From CAYSPT01 sp964432985 (GTDB lineage: Bacteria; Muiribacteriota; CAYSPT01), in assembly GCA_964432985.1 (NCBI GenBank), contig CAYSPT010000052.1:1-36028 (forward strand): a stretch of DNA of 36,028 nucleotides, in the 5' to 3' direction. Both the position numbers and the translations under genes were made by a program. The notes under the pieces are model-generated. The model was not told the origin of the DNA, searched no databases, and saw only the letters and a program-made list of their open reading frames with translations. This document shows positions 15,951 through 23,851 of this stretch, piece after piece. Each line of letters starts with the position of its first letter. The first letter of the stretch is position 1.

Positions 15951-15992
15951 ATGAAGCCTATTGGGCTTGCCTTTAGAAAATTGTCATTTTGA
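15951..15992 (+). CDS. Mini-ORF 1, 13 aa (MKPIGLAFRKLSF)
   Basis: A complete reading frame with GAAGGAG five nt before ATG and a TGA stop, 25 nt after the upstream pseudokinase gene. The spacer ends GCTTTT, identical to the spacer before the real kinase gene at 16277, whereas internal units have GTCTTT. The peptide is short, hydrophobic and has three basic residues. Whether it is made is unknown. Confidence 0.5.
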   Translation: MKPIGLAFRKLSF

Positions 15993-16007
15993 ATTGAAGG
16001 AGTCTTT

Positions 16008-16035
16008 ATGAAGCCTATTGGGCTTGCCTTTAGAA
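16008..16035 (+). CDS. Mini-ORF 2, cut by the assembly gap
   Basis: Same Shine-Dalgarno site and first nine codons as mini-ORF 1, then N. The first bases after the gap (16136-16147) read as the last four codons of another unit, L-S-F-stop. Confidence 0.5.
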
Positions 16036-16135
16036 NNNNNNNNNNNNNNNNNNNNNNNNNNNNNNNNNNNNNNNNNNNNNNNNNNNNNNNNNNNNNNNNN
16101 NNNNNNNNNNNNNNNNNNNNNNNNNNNNNNNNNNN
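16036..16135. other. Assembly gap (100 N) inside the 57-bp array
   Basis: Both flanks are array sequence, so the assembler broke here because of the repeat. Confidence 0.97.
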
Positions 16136-16162
16136 TTGTCATTTTGAATTGAAGGAGTCTTT

Positions 16163-16204
16163 ATGAAGCCTATTGGGCTTGCCTTTAGAAAATTGTCATT
16201 TTGA
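16163..16204 (+). CDS. Mini-ORF, 13 aa (MKPIGLAFRKLSF)
   Basis: Identical in sequence to mini-ORF 1, with GAAGGAG upstream and TGA at 16202-16204. Confidence 0.5.
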   Translation: MKPIGLAFRKLSF

Positions 16205-16219
16205 ATTGAAGGAGTCTTT

Positions 16220-16261
16220 ATGAAGCCTATTGGGCTTGCCTTTAGAATATTGCCATTATAA
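16220..16261 (+). CDS. Last mini-ORF, diverged, 13 aa (MKPIGLAFRILPL)
   Basis: The same frame with three changed codons and TAA as the stop. It ends 15 nt before the ATG of the kinase gene, so terminating ribosomes could restart there. Its divergence suggests it is the oldest unit, or the edge of the array. Confidence 0.5.
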   Translation: MKPIGLAFRILPL

Positions 16262-16276
16262 ATTGAAGGAGCTTTT

Positions 16277-16705
16277 ATGAAGCCGTTGAGAGTTGAACAC
16301 CAGATGGAGTTTCCGTGTCACCCGCGGCATCTGGACGAGGTCCGGTCATTTGTCGCCGGGGTTTGGGAAAAGCTTGACATACCCATGGCCCTGCGGTTCC
16401 AGCTCGACCTGGTTCTCGATGAAGCCTGTATGAACGCCATCGACCACGGGTCCAGATTCAGCGAGGAAATGACGTTTTCGCTCGGTATCGGCCGGCGCGG
16501 CGACGATCTGATCCTCCTGATTAAGGACCGGGGCGGTAAATCGTTCGACCCGGATTACTTCGAGAAAATGGCCAAAAGAGGCGTAATGGAAGAAGGAGGG
16601 CGGGGCATTTTCCTCATAAACCAGATGATGGATGAAGTGGTGTACCTCTTCAATCCCGGGAAAACAACCTTGCTCTACCTGGTCAAGAAAGTGGTGGAAC
16701 AGTAA
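16277..16705 (+). CDS. Anti-sigma factor kinase, RsbW/SpoIIAB-like (HATPase_c_2)
   Basis: A 142-aa GHKL-fold serine kinase of the partner-switching type. ATP-site motifs are intact: N-box DEACMNA (D48-A54, with N53), G1 KDRGG (83-87) and G2 GGRGIFLI (107-114). Such proteins bind a sigma factor or another target and phosphorylate a STAS antagonist. The STAS gene follows 107 bp downstream under its own promoter. The first codons, M-K-P, match the mini-ORF units that precede it. GAAGGAG lies five nt before ATG 16277. Neither a sigma factor nor a PP2C phosphatase is encoded in this window. Confidence 0.9.
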   Translation: MKPLRVEHQMEFPCHPRHLDEVRSFVAGVWEKLDIPMALRFQLDLVLDEACMNAIDHGSRFSEEMTFSLGIGRRGDDLILLIKDRGGKSFDPDYFEKMAKRGVMEEGGRGIFLINQMMDEVVYLFNPGKTTLLYLVKKVVEQ

Positions 16706-16755
16706 CAATTCCAGTGCATGATATACATGTGATAGAGAGTTGCAGAAAAATATCA

Positions 16756-16784
16756 TTGATAATTCTGAACTCCCATGCTAAAAT
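16756..16784 (+). promoter_or_regulatory. Sigma70-type promoter for the STAS gene
   Basis: TTGATA (16756-16761), a 17-bp spacer and TAAAAT (16779-16784), about 20 bp before a GGGGG-containing ribosome-binding region and GTG 16813. Confidence 0.6.
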
Positions 16785-16812
16785 ACTCTGGAGCTGAATG
16801 GGGGCTTCTTAA

Positions 16813-17151
16813 GTGGAGATCAGTACGGAAGATAGAAACAACGTTACGGTAGTAAGAATCTCCGGGAAGATTAATGTGCCTGAGGCACAGGAACTGATGA
16901 ACTTCATCGAGAAGTTGATCGATGACGGTCAGCACCAGCTGGTTATTGATTTCAGCGAGATCAAATACATCGGTAGCCTCGGCGTAGGTGTTCTGGCAAC
17001 ACTTCTGCGGAAGATTATCCAGGTTGGAGGAAGCATGAAGCTGGTTTCACTCAACCTGTTCGTGAAGAAAATCTTCACCGTAACCAAGCTTGACAAAATA
17101 TTTGAAATCTACGAAACACTCGACGAGTGTATGACTAGTTACTCCCAATAA
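16813..17151 (+). CDS. STAS-domain anti-sigma factor antagonist (SpoIIAA/RsbV-like)
   Basis: A 112-aa single STAS domain. The conserved region reads DFSEIKYIGSLGVGVL: D46, S48 and the likely phosphorylated S55. In the unphosphorylated state such proteins bind the RsbW-like kinase and release its target. Start GTG 16813. The gene has its own promoter and is followed 22 bp later by a tail-anchored protein gene with a near-perfect Shine-Dalgarno site, so those two are cotranscribed. Confidence 0.9.
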   Translation: MEISTEDRNNVTVVRISGKINVPEAQELMNFIEKLIDDGQHQLVIDFSEIKYIGSLGVGVLATLLRKIIQVGGSMKLVSLNLFVKKIFTVTKLDKIFEIYETLDECMTSYSQ

Positions 17152-17173
17152 CCAGGGGGGGAGGTGACAGCGC

Positions 17174-18052
17174 ATGGGAGGCACAGGAGATTATTCCTTT
17201 ATCATAAAGGTTAAGTTCGAAGAAGAGACTCGTAACCTAGTCGGCTTTTTCATGGTACTCGGATCAGCCAAAGAGCAGGTCATCATGAAGTGCGACGTGG
17301 TGGTCAATTATTACACCGAGCGCTTCGCCAACAAGATCAACCTGATCACCCCCTGGGCCAGTTTCCTGGAGCGGATCGCGGAACAAAACGAATTGATCGC
17401 CGAGCTCATGCTCAAAGATTTTGCTGACAGCATCCGTGCCAGGTTTGAATCGTTTGGTCCCGACCGGGTAGGAAAACTGGCCGAAATCGTCTGTGAAGTC
17501 TCCGACATGAACCTCAAGCGGGTGATGATGAACGATTTCCTCATGGAGGATTTGATGTTCGTCTTCCCCAAAGGAGAACCATCGGTTGATTTCGTTACCG
17601 AAATTATAGGTGTCGACGAAGAGGGCGAAGAAGAACCTGACGCAGAGGGCGAAGAAGGTGAAGAGGGAGAAGACGAGGAAACCGGCCCGGTAGAAGGTGA
17701 CGGCGTAACGACCATTGCCGTAGAACCGGTGGTTGATCCCGTTGACGGACTTCCTGCCAATAAACTCAGTCTCCACGACGTTGTCACCGTCACGATTGAT
17801 CGTCAGGACAGGGTCCAGGCGACTGTACTATCCGCGTTTCCCACCCAGAAAGGCGCGGACAGATGGGTCGTCAAGGTGGCTATTGACGATGATACCTGGG
17901 GTCAGATGGTGGTATCCAAGAATACCATGATCCGGGTTGAACGTGGCCCAGAGGAAGAGAAAAAGCCCACCGACATGATTTTCTATATCGTTCTCGGTGT
18001 GGTCGTGATCGTCGTTATAATATTCCTCATCATGCTCGTCGCTTCCATTTAG
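17174..18052 (+). CDS. Tail-anchored protein of unknown function with acidic linker
   Basis: A 292-aa protein without a signal peptide. Residues 1-150 form a folded domain I do not recognise (FIIKVKFEEETRNLVGF...). Residues 154-182 are a Glu/Gly/Asp-rich linker, and residues 195-258 look like a small beta-barrel (LHDVVTVTIDRQDRVQATVL). A single C-terminal membrane helix (268-291) leaves the rest in the cytoplasm. GGAGGTGA precedes ATG 17174. Position directly after the STAS gene suggests a membrane-bound partner or output of the switch, but this is inference. Confidence 0.7.
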   Translation: MGGTGDYSFIIKVKFEEETRNLVGFFMVLGSAKEQVIMKCDVVVNYYTERFANKINLITPWASFLERIAEQNELIAELMLKDFADSIRARFESFGPDRVGKLAEIVCEVSDMNLKRVMMNDFLMEDLMFVFPKGEPSVDFVTEIIGVDEEGEEEPDAEGEEGEEGEDEETGPVEGDGVTTIAVEPVVDPVDGLPANKLSLHDVVTVTIDRQDRVQATVLSAFPTQKGADRWVVKVAIDDDTWGQMVVSKNTMIRVERGPEEEKKPTDMIFYIVLGVVVIVVIIFLIMLVASI

Positions 18053-18445
18053 ACCAAATAATTCACTCAGGCTAAAAAATTTACCAATAATCTGCTGCGG
18101 CTCGAAAATTCTTCTGCGCACGCCTTACAGACAAGATATATTTGGTATTCTTTAAGATGAATTCTGGCACCCTTTTGTAGTGATGAGATCTTCATTTCTT
18201 GTAGTACCGTATCTATATAATGTATAATCTCTTTCTGTTATGATCGTTTGTTAAAAACATAATATGCGGTTACTGATAGTATAATCGTTGTTAAAGATAC
18301 AAATGGGTGTTACTGCTATTTTTACTATTGTTACAAATATAATGATAGTTACAGGCTAAATCATTGGTGAACCATCTGAATCATTGGTGAACAATACCGT
18401 CGGTTGAGGTAATTCACCCGGACAGGCCGGTAGATTTTTTTTAGT
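18053..18445. other. AT-rich intergenic region with degenerate repeats and a candidate promoter
   Basis: About 390 bp without a supported gene. TTGTAG (18199-18204), 18 bp and TATAAT (18223-18228) is a possible plus-strand promoter. From 18243 to 18355 three imperfect copies of an AT-rich segment of about 40-45 bp contain TTGTTA...GTTACTG. AATCATTGGTGAAC occurs at 18359-18372 and again at 18379-18392. A weak GC stem followed by eight T ends at 18443, directly before the next frame. Confidence 0.45.
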
Positions 18446-19096
18446 GTGCGGAACGCCGACCGGGTGCTGATGCGTTACAACAGGCAGGAAGGAGCGGTAC
18501 AGCGTTACATGTTTGGACATTACGGACGGAAGAATAAATTGGTTTCTGATGGTAGGCTGACATTATCAGAAATAATCGAAGCTTTTGGCAGGCGTGACAT
18601 GCTGGTGCTGATACCCATGTACTCGCTGGTATTGATCCCATTGGCGTGCTTTATGCTCTGGTTGTGCCGCAAAATCGACAAAAAACTGAATATGCCCACT
18701 ATGCCCCGCAAGCCGTTCAATATCGTGCTGTGGATGCTGTTCACCGCCGTGGCCGGGACCATCTGGTGGTGTACCTACGCCTACCTGTCACTCCTGGGAA
18801 AAGGCAGCCCGATGACCTTTGTAAACCGGACAAAACGCCTGGTCATCAGCGGACCGTATGCGTACACCCGGAACCCGTCCATCGTTGCCAAACTCCTGGG
18901 AGTTGTCGGACTGGGATTCCTGGGCCGATCGTTCACTTTCACGTTTCTGTTGGTCCCGCTGCTGCTGACAGGATCGTTGATAGAAAAGTACATCAACGAG
19001 GAACCGGCGCTCACGGAGCAGTTCGGCGAGGAATTTCTGGAATATAAAAAGAACGTACCAATGTTCATTCCACGGGTGACAAAATACGTGCGTTAA
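18446..19096 (+). CDS. Membrane methyltransferase, isoprenylcysteine/phospholipid methyltransferase-like
   Basis: Up to 216 aa with about four hydrophobic segments. The C-terminal half has the family signature: LVISGPYAYTRNPS (SAM-binding region) and EKYINEEPALTEQFGEEFLEYKKNVPMFIP, the Glu and FGxxYxxY-like motif. Such proteins methylate lipids or isoprenyl groups at the membrane. The start is uncertain: GTG 18446 has no clear Shine-Dalgarno site, and ATG 18470, 18509 or 18599 are possible. The gene precedes B12-type radical SAM and FAD oxidoreductase genes on the same strand, 27 bp away, so it is likely in the same transcription unit. Confidence 0.75.
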   Translation: MRNADRVLMRYNRQEGAVQRYMFGHYGRKNKLVSDGRLTLSEIIEAFGRRDMLVLIPMYSLVLIPLACFMLWLCRKIDKKLNMPTMPRKPFNIVLWMLFTAVAGTIWWCTYAYLSLLGKGSPMTFVNRTKRLVISGPYAYTRNPSIVAKLLGVVGLGFLGRSFTFTFLLVPLLLTGSLIEKYINEEPALTEQFGEEFLEYKKNVPMFIPRVTKYVR

Positions 19097-19123
19097 ACGG
19101 GCCAGACCGGCAAGAGGACAGCT

Positions 19124-20638
19124 ATGAAAGTACTTCTGATTAATCCACCGAAACGCCACCGTATCTGGGTGGGCATCCCGGAGATATTCAGCCGGGGTAT
19201 TTTCCTCTTCCCACCCCTGGGGCTGATGTATTTGAAAGCCTATCTCCAGGCGCACACGGATCACCAGGTGGAACTGCTGGACACCCTGCTTGACGACCTG
19301 TCGTTCTCTGAAATTGAAGAGCGTGTCAAAGCTTCGAAACCGGACCTGGTGGGAATCATGGCGCTCACTCACAACCTGGTGGATGTGCAGTTGACCGTGG
19401 CGGCTGTCAAGAATGCCCTTCCCGATGTCCCGGTGGTACTGGGAGGGCCGCACGTGCACTCGTTTCCACGCCGGACCATGCAGCTTAAGGGCGTGGATTA
19501 CGCTATCTGCGGCGACGGCGAAGTGCCGCTGGCCCGGTTGGCCGATGCCCTGGACGGCGGGGGCGACCTGGACACTGTCCCATCACTGCTGTTCCGCTGC
19601 GACGGGGAGATCGTGGCCAACGAGATCGAACTGTACCGCGACCTGGACTCGCTTCCGTTTCCCGACCGCAGCATTCAGCGTTTCGAGGAGTATTACACGC
19701 CGCTGATGACCGGTACCAGCACCACCACTATGATAACCAGTCGTGGATGTCCCAACCGGTGCGTGTTCTGTAACACGCGCAAGGACTACCGTTCGCGGTC
19801 GGCGGAAAACATTGCAGACGAGATCGAAGAATGCGTCAAGATGGGCATCAACGAGCTGTTTTTCATCGACGACATCTTCAACGTATCGGCCTCCCGGGTG
19901 ATCGGTATCTGCCGGGAGATCATCAAACGGGATCTCAAAGTAAAATGGGGTATGAAGGCCCGGTGTGACGGCGTGACCGAAGAGATGCTCAAGCTGGCCC
20001 GGCGGGCGGGCTGCTTCAGGATACATTACGGGGTGGAAACGGGCACCGACGAGGGGCTGCGCCTCATGGACAAGAAAATTACCATATCCCGCATCGAGGA
20101 AACCTTCAAGTTGACCCGCCGCTGCGGCATCATGTCCATCGCCTATTTCATGATCGGGTGCCCCCACGAGAAATCACGGGACAATATCCTGGAAAGCGCG
20201 CGGTTCGCTTCGCGGCTCAAAGCCGATTACGCGGTATTCGCACTGTATTCACCGTATCCAGACACCCAGACGTACCGGGACGGGATCTCCCGGGAGTTGT
20301 TTGAGAGCACCTGGGAGGAGTTCCTGGTCAATCCGACTCTGGATATTTCGCTGCCGACGCTGTGGGAGGAGCATTTCTCCCAGGCAGAGCTGCTGGAGTT
20401 GTTTAAAATTGCGCACCGCAAGTTCTATTTTTCTCCCCGGGTCATGCTCAACGCACTCTTTACCCTGAAGGGATTACCCGACCTGGCCCGCAAGGTACGG
20501 GGCTTGTTCTCGTTGATCAAGCTGCAACTCCTGGGGGATTTCGAAAAACACGGTTACCTGAAGCACGGTGACGAAACGGAAAAAACAAACCTGCGGACGG
20601 GACGGTCCGCCTGGTTCAAACGGAGGAGCGACACGTGA
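19124..20638 (+). CDS. B12-binding-domain radical SAM protein
   Basis: A 504-aa enzyme. The N-terminal cobalamin-binding-like domain begins KVLLINPPK and contains VVLGGPHVHSFP and GDGEVPL. The radical SAM barrel has C209, C213 and C216 in SRGCPNRCVFC, and ETGTDEGL. The C-terminal extension has the HRKFYFSPRVML segment common in BchE-like and hopanoid-type members. It closely resembles the gene at 30683-32095. The cobalamin DxHxxG His is not seen. GAGGA precedes ATG 19124. Its stop overlaps the next start as GTGA, so it is translationally coupled to an FAD oxidoreductase. Confidence 0.87.
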   Translation: MKVLLINPPKRHRIWVGIPEIFSRGIFLFPPLGLMYLKAYLQAHTDHQVELLDTLLDDLSFSEIEERVKASKPDLVGIMALTHNLVDVQLTVAAVKNALPDVPVVLGGPHVHSFPRRTMQLKGVDYAICGDGEVPLARLADALDGGGDLDTVPSLLFRCDGEIVANEIELYRDLDSLPFPDRSIQRFEEYYTPLMTGTSTTTMITSRGCPNRCVFCNTRKDYRSRSAENIADEIEECVKMGINELFFIDDIFNVSASRVIGICREIIKRDLKVKWGMKARCDGVTEEMLKLARRAGCFRIHYGVETGTDEGLRLMDKKITISRIEETFKLTRRCGIMSIAYFMIGCPHEKSRDNILESARFASRLKADYAVFALYSPYPDTQTYRDGISRELFESTWEEFLVNPTLDISLPTLWEEHFSQAELLELFKIAHRKFYFSPRVMLNALFTLKGLPDLARKVRGLFSLIKLQLLGDFEKHGYLKHGDETEKTNLRTGRSAWFKRRSDT

Positions 20639-22020
20639 AAAAAGTTGTGGTAGTGGGCGGAGGAGTGGCCGGTCTCACGATGGCATATCAGCTTGTGCAA
20701 AAAGGCCGGAAGGTGACTGTCCTGGAAAAGGAAGAGGCCCTGGGCGGGCTGGCCAGGTCGTTCAGATACGGTGACTTCGTTTTTGACATCGGCCCGCACC
20801 GGTTCCACACGGACCGTCCGGCTATCGAGGAATTCATCAAGAAGGTACTGGGCGACTCGGCGGAGACCATCGTCCGCAGAAGCGGCGTATGGATGTTCAA
20901 CCGGTACTTCTCCTGGCCGCTTCACCCGTCGGTCATCGTCGGGCTGCCTCCCATGGTGATCATCAAAGTGGGATTGGACTTGTTGACCACCATCTACCAC
21001 CGCCGGGACGTGCAGAACTTCGAGGACTACATCGTCAACATGTACGGGCGCACGCTGTACGATGTGTTCTTCAAGAAGTATACGGAGAAGTTCCTGGAAA
21101 TCCCCCCGGACCAGACCCACGTCGACTGGGCCCGCACCGGTATCGACCGGGCTGTCATCGACAAGCGTCTCAAGATGAACTCCCTGGTGGACCTGATCAT
21201 ATCCACCCTGTTCAAGCCCAAGAAGGATACGTATTTCATCTATCCCACAGGAGGGATAGACATTTTCTGCACGCACCTGGCGGACATGATTCGTGACGGG
21301 GGAGGGACGGTGCTTTCTGGTGCTGCGGTCGACGATGTACGGATCACAGGACCCGACTGCGCCGGGACAACTTCCGAATCCGGGAATGGCAGCGCACCGT
21401 CGGCTGGCATCACCGCTGAAAAGAAACGAATTTCCGCCGTAAAAGCGGGGGATACCTGGTATGACGCGGACGAAGTAATCTGGACGGCGCCGCTTCCGCA
21501 GCTCATGGGGCTGCTTGAGGAAGAGCACGGGGAGATGGACTACCTGGCGCTCCTGGCCTTCAATTTCGAGCTGGATTCGGAGCCCAACGCGCCGTTTCAA
21601 TGGTGTTATTTCGGGGCGGATGACATATCGTTCAACCGCATCACCAACCCCGCGCTGTTCAGCGATTCGGTGGTCCCGGCAGGGCGGGGGGCGCTGTGCG
21701 TCGAAGTCACCTGCCGCACCGGGGATGAAAAGTGGAACCACCCGGAAAAGCTGTACAACCTGATTGTGTCTGACCTGGTACGTACCCGGGTGATCGAAAA
21801 ACCGGCCCGTATTTCGGCAGTGCATGTGGAGAAGGTCCCTTACACTTACCCGATCTACACCCTGGACTATCTGGATATAGTGAAGGCGGCCGAGACGTTG
21901 ATCGACGAGAAATACGAAAACATCTACCCGGCCGGGCGAACCGGGTTGTTCTGGTACAACAACATGGACCAGTCTATCGAGCAGGCAATGGAACTGGCCG
22001 GTAAACTGACCACCGGATAA
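20635..22020 (+). CDS. FAD/NAD(P)-dependent oxidoreductase (amine oxidase/protoporphyrinogen oxidase-like)
   Basis: A 461-aa flavoprotein. The N-terminal dinucleotide-binding motif is VVVVGGGVAGLTMAYQL, followed by the ribose-binding Glu in VLEKE and GGLARS. GPHRFHT near residue 54 is typical of the UDP-galactopyranose-mutase and protoporphyrinogen-oxidase-like branch, which also includes desaturases. The C-terminal FAD contact reads IYPAGRTGLFWYNNMDQSI. Residues 238-262 are a Ser/Gly/Thr/Ala-rich insertion not expected in the family. The start is GTG 20635, overlapping the upstream stop by 4 bp. The substrate is unknown, but coupling to a radical SAM gene suggests a shared pathway. Confidence 0.82.
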   Translation: MKKVVVVGGGVAGLTMAYQLVQKGRKVTVLEKEEALGGLARSFRYGDFVFDIGPHRFHTDRPAIEEFIKKVLGDSAETIVRRSGVWMFNRYFSWPLHPSVIVGLPPMVIIKVGLDLLTTIYHRRDVQNFEDYIVNMYGRTLYDVFFKKYTEKFLEIPPDQTHVDWARTGIDRAVIDKRLKMNSLVDLIISTLFKPKKDTYFIYPTGGIDIFCTHLADMIRDGGGTVLSGAAVDDVRITGPDCAGTTSESGNGSAPSAGITAEKKRISAVKAGDTWYDADEVIWTAPLPQLMGLLEEEHGEMDYLALLAFNFELDSEPNAPFQWCYFGADDISFNRITNPALFSDSVVPAGRGALCVEVTCRTGDEKWNHPEKLYNLIVSDLVRTRVIEKPARISAVHVEKVPYTYPIYTLDYLDIVKAAETLIDEKYENIYPAGRTGLFWYNNMDQSIEQAMELAGKLTTG

Positions 22021-22137
22021 CCCAGCTTACAGAGCGGAGGCCGGCAACATTCTTTAATAGGAGAGGGTGGCAACGTCAGCTTAGAACGATGACAGTCTTG
22101 ATAGTGGGCGTAACGACTTTGAACGATATGAATCCCA

Positions 22138-22262
22138 AGCTTGTTGGTAACTTCCTATTGGTTTATAGGACATGATTCAGTAACAGTGCCTGTCAATCCC
22201 GCCCTCAAGCAAGGGCGGACAATGTCCGGTGGACATTGTCCGGGCGTAGAAAGCAGAGGGAT
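22138..22262 (+). repeat. Dispersed intergenic element, copy B, with hairpins
   Basis: Shares AACTTCCTATTGGT (22149-22162) and CAGTAACAGTGCC (22178-22190) with copy A at identical spacing, and CCCTCAAGCAAG plus TAGAAAG with copy C. It can form TCCTAT/ATAGGA, CCGCCCT/AGGGCGG, and a strong 11-bp stem GGACAATGTCC/GGACATTGTCC with a GGT loop (22217-22241) that is absent from A and C. ATCCC (22196-22200) and GGGAT (22258-22262) could close it. TTGTTG-17 bp-TATAGG (22141-22169) is a weak promoter match. It lies in the 295-bp leader of the Tes/Mss-like gene. Confidence 0.55.
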
Positions 22263-22315
22263 CAGGCTTAACGTTTTAACATAAGAGATTTTAATCCGGA
22301 GAAATTAGAGGAATT

Positions 22316-23851
22316 ATGGCAGGGAACATGGACTCCAAACGTGATGTGATTCGAGATGTAATCCGCGAGACCTCCAGCGTGTGCCCGGAGTGTATCCGTG
22401 ATCTCCCGGCTCAGGTCATCGAGGAAGACGGGCAGGTATTTCTGCTCAAAACCTGCCCCGAGCACGGGGAGTTCAAGATATTCCTGTCCCATCATCCCTG
22501 GTACTACCGCGGTCTGGCCGACTTTTACTTCACCCTGATGAAAAAGACATATCCCCAGCGCGATTACATCATCCGTCTCACCGAGCGGTGCAATATGCGC
22601 TGCCCCATCTGCCTGGCCTTCGCCAATGTCGACCCCACCACCGATTTCCCATTCGAGAAATTCGAGGAGTTTTGCCGCACCGCCGGGCGGAAGATGAAGA
22701 TCGACCTGATGGGCGCCGAGCCCACGGTGCGCAAGGACCTCCCTGAAATAATCAGGATAACCAAGCGTTACGGGCACATCGCCGCGCTTCACTCAAACGG
22801 CCGCAAGCTTCTTGAGCCGGGCTACCTGGATGAACTGGTGGCGGCGGGCCTGGACGAGGTGCACCTGCAGTTCGACGGATTTAACGACGAAGCCTACATG
22901 AAACTCAGGGGAGAGCCGCTGGTAGCTGAGAAGATGAAGGTCCTGGAGAACCTCAAGCACGCGCAGGTAGCCACGGACCTGGTGGTCACTGTGGGGCGGG
23001 GGATCAACGAGCGGGAAGTCATCCGTGCGCTCAATTACGGTATTGAGCACCCGAACATCAAGGAAGTGTTCTACCTGGGGTGCCGCTACCTGGGGACCAT
23101 GAGGGAGAACTTCGACTATAATGCCTGCCTCCTCCCCGACCAGGTGATCGATATATTCGTGGAGCAGTCCGACGGCGCGGTGAGCCGGGAGGACATCTAC
23201 CGATTCCAGAAAGTGTATTTTGCCTTCCTGCACATGTTCGGGGTGAAGAAGTGTTTCACCATCCACCACTACCTGTTCGTACGGCGCGGCGGCAAGGCGG
23301 TACCCATCCACCGGCTGCTCGACCTGAAGTTCGTAGAACGGGTGCTGGACCGGTACAAAGAAGATGTCAAACGTGGCAGCTGGCTGGCGCGTCCGAAAAT
23401 GTTCCTGGGGTTCCTGCCGCTGCTGCTACAGCCCCGGACCTGGGGGCTCATCCGGGACGCCTTCATGTTGCAGGTCCTTTTGTTCTTCGGATTCGATATC
23501 TCGAAACTGCCGTTGAACCTGCTGGTGCTGGGATTCATCACCGCTTGCGACCCCTATTTCTACGACGCCGAAGCTTCCCGCAACTGCGGCAAGGGGGAGT
23601 TTTCCCTGGACCTGGGCTTGCAGGACCGCGGCGCCTGGGCCAACGTGCATCGCGAAGAACGGTTCTCGGAGCGGGAAAAAGTGAACAGCAAGAATGCTGA
23701 TTCCGGCAAACCAGCCGAAGATAGCAAGCAAGCCGGCCCTGTAAAAAACGTCGGTGATAGAAATAAAACGGCTAAGAAAGAATCCCCACAAAAGAAAAAA
23801 GCCCGTAAACGCAGAAAGAGCCGCAGCGCTGCGAAGGGGAAGAAAGCATGA
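22316..23851 (+). CDS. Radical SAM protein of the Tes/Mss (MJ0619-like) type
   Basis: A 511-aa protein. The N-terminal zinc-ribbon-like motif C23-x2-C26...C47-x2-H50 (VCPEC and TCPEHG) before a radical SAM core with C92, C96 and C99 (ERCNMRCPIC) is characteristic of the MJ0619 family. That family includes archaeal tetraether synthase Tes and its bacterial relatives proposed to couple fatty acid chains into membrane-spanning lipids (Mss). Late cysteines occur in FITACDP and SRNCGKG. The last 70 residues are a Lys/Arg/Ser-rich tail, rare in the family. AGAGGAATT precedes ATG 22316, and the stop overlaps the next gene (ATGA). A lipid substrate is inference. Confidence 0.72.
   Translation: MAGNMDSKRDVIRDVIRETSSVCPECIRDLPAQVIEEDGQVFLLKTCPEHGEFKIFLSHHPWYYRGLADFYFTLMKKTYPQRDYIIRLTERCNMRCPICLAFANVDPTTDFPFEKFEEFCRTAGRKMKIDLMGAEPTVRKDLPEIIRITKRYGHIAALHSNGRKLLEPGYLDELVAAGLDEVHLQFDGFNDEAYMKLRGEPLVAEKMKVLENLKHAQVATDLVVTVGRGINEREVIRALNYGIEHPNIKEVFYLGCRYLGTMRENFDYNACLLPDQVIDIFVEQSDGAVSREDIYRFQKVYFAFLHMFGVKKCFTIHHYLFVRRGGKAVPIHRLLDLKFVERVLDRYKEDVKRGSWLARPKMFLGFLPLLLQPRTWGLIRDAFMLQVLLFFGFDISKLPLNLLVLGFITACDPYFYDAEASRNCGKGEFSLDLGLQDRGAWANVHREERFSEREKVNSKNADSGKPAEDSKQAGPVKNVGDRNKTAKKESPQKKKARKRRKSRSAAKGKKA

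Larger units (their letters stand above)
15936..16276 (+). repeat. 57-bp tandem array of complete mini-ORFs, interrupted by a gap
   Basis: Start codons at 15951 and 16008 before the gap, and 16163, 16220 and 16277 after it, are each 57 bp apart. Each unit is a 15-nt spacer with GAAGGAG followed by ATG, 12 more codons and a stop. The final start, 16277, is that of the real anti-sigma kinase gene, in exact register. Positions on either side of the gap are not a multiple of 57 apart (155 bp), so the gap length is arbitrary and the true copy number is unknown. Confidence 0.95.

Noticed and set aside
15936..16276. CRISPR array or simple minisatellite without coding content
   Set aside because: No spacers. 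Every unit keeps Shine-Dalgarno, ATG and stop in the same register as the real gene, so a plain description would miss its structure.
20554..21825. Long minus-strand open frame opposite the FAD oxidoreductase
   Set aside because: A shadow of a well-supported coding sequence in a GC-rich region; no recognisable domain.
22138..22262. Cobalamin riboswitch, tempting because B12-type enzymes follow
   Set aside because: The conserved B12-box and the GCCACTG and GGGAA core motifs are not present.
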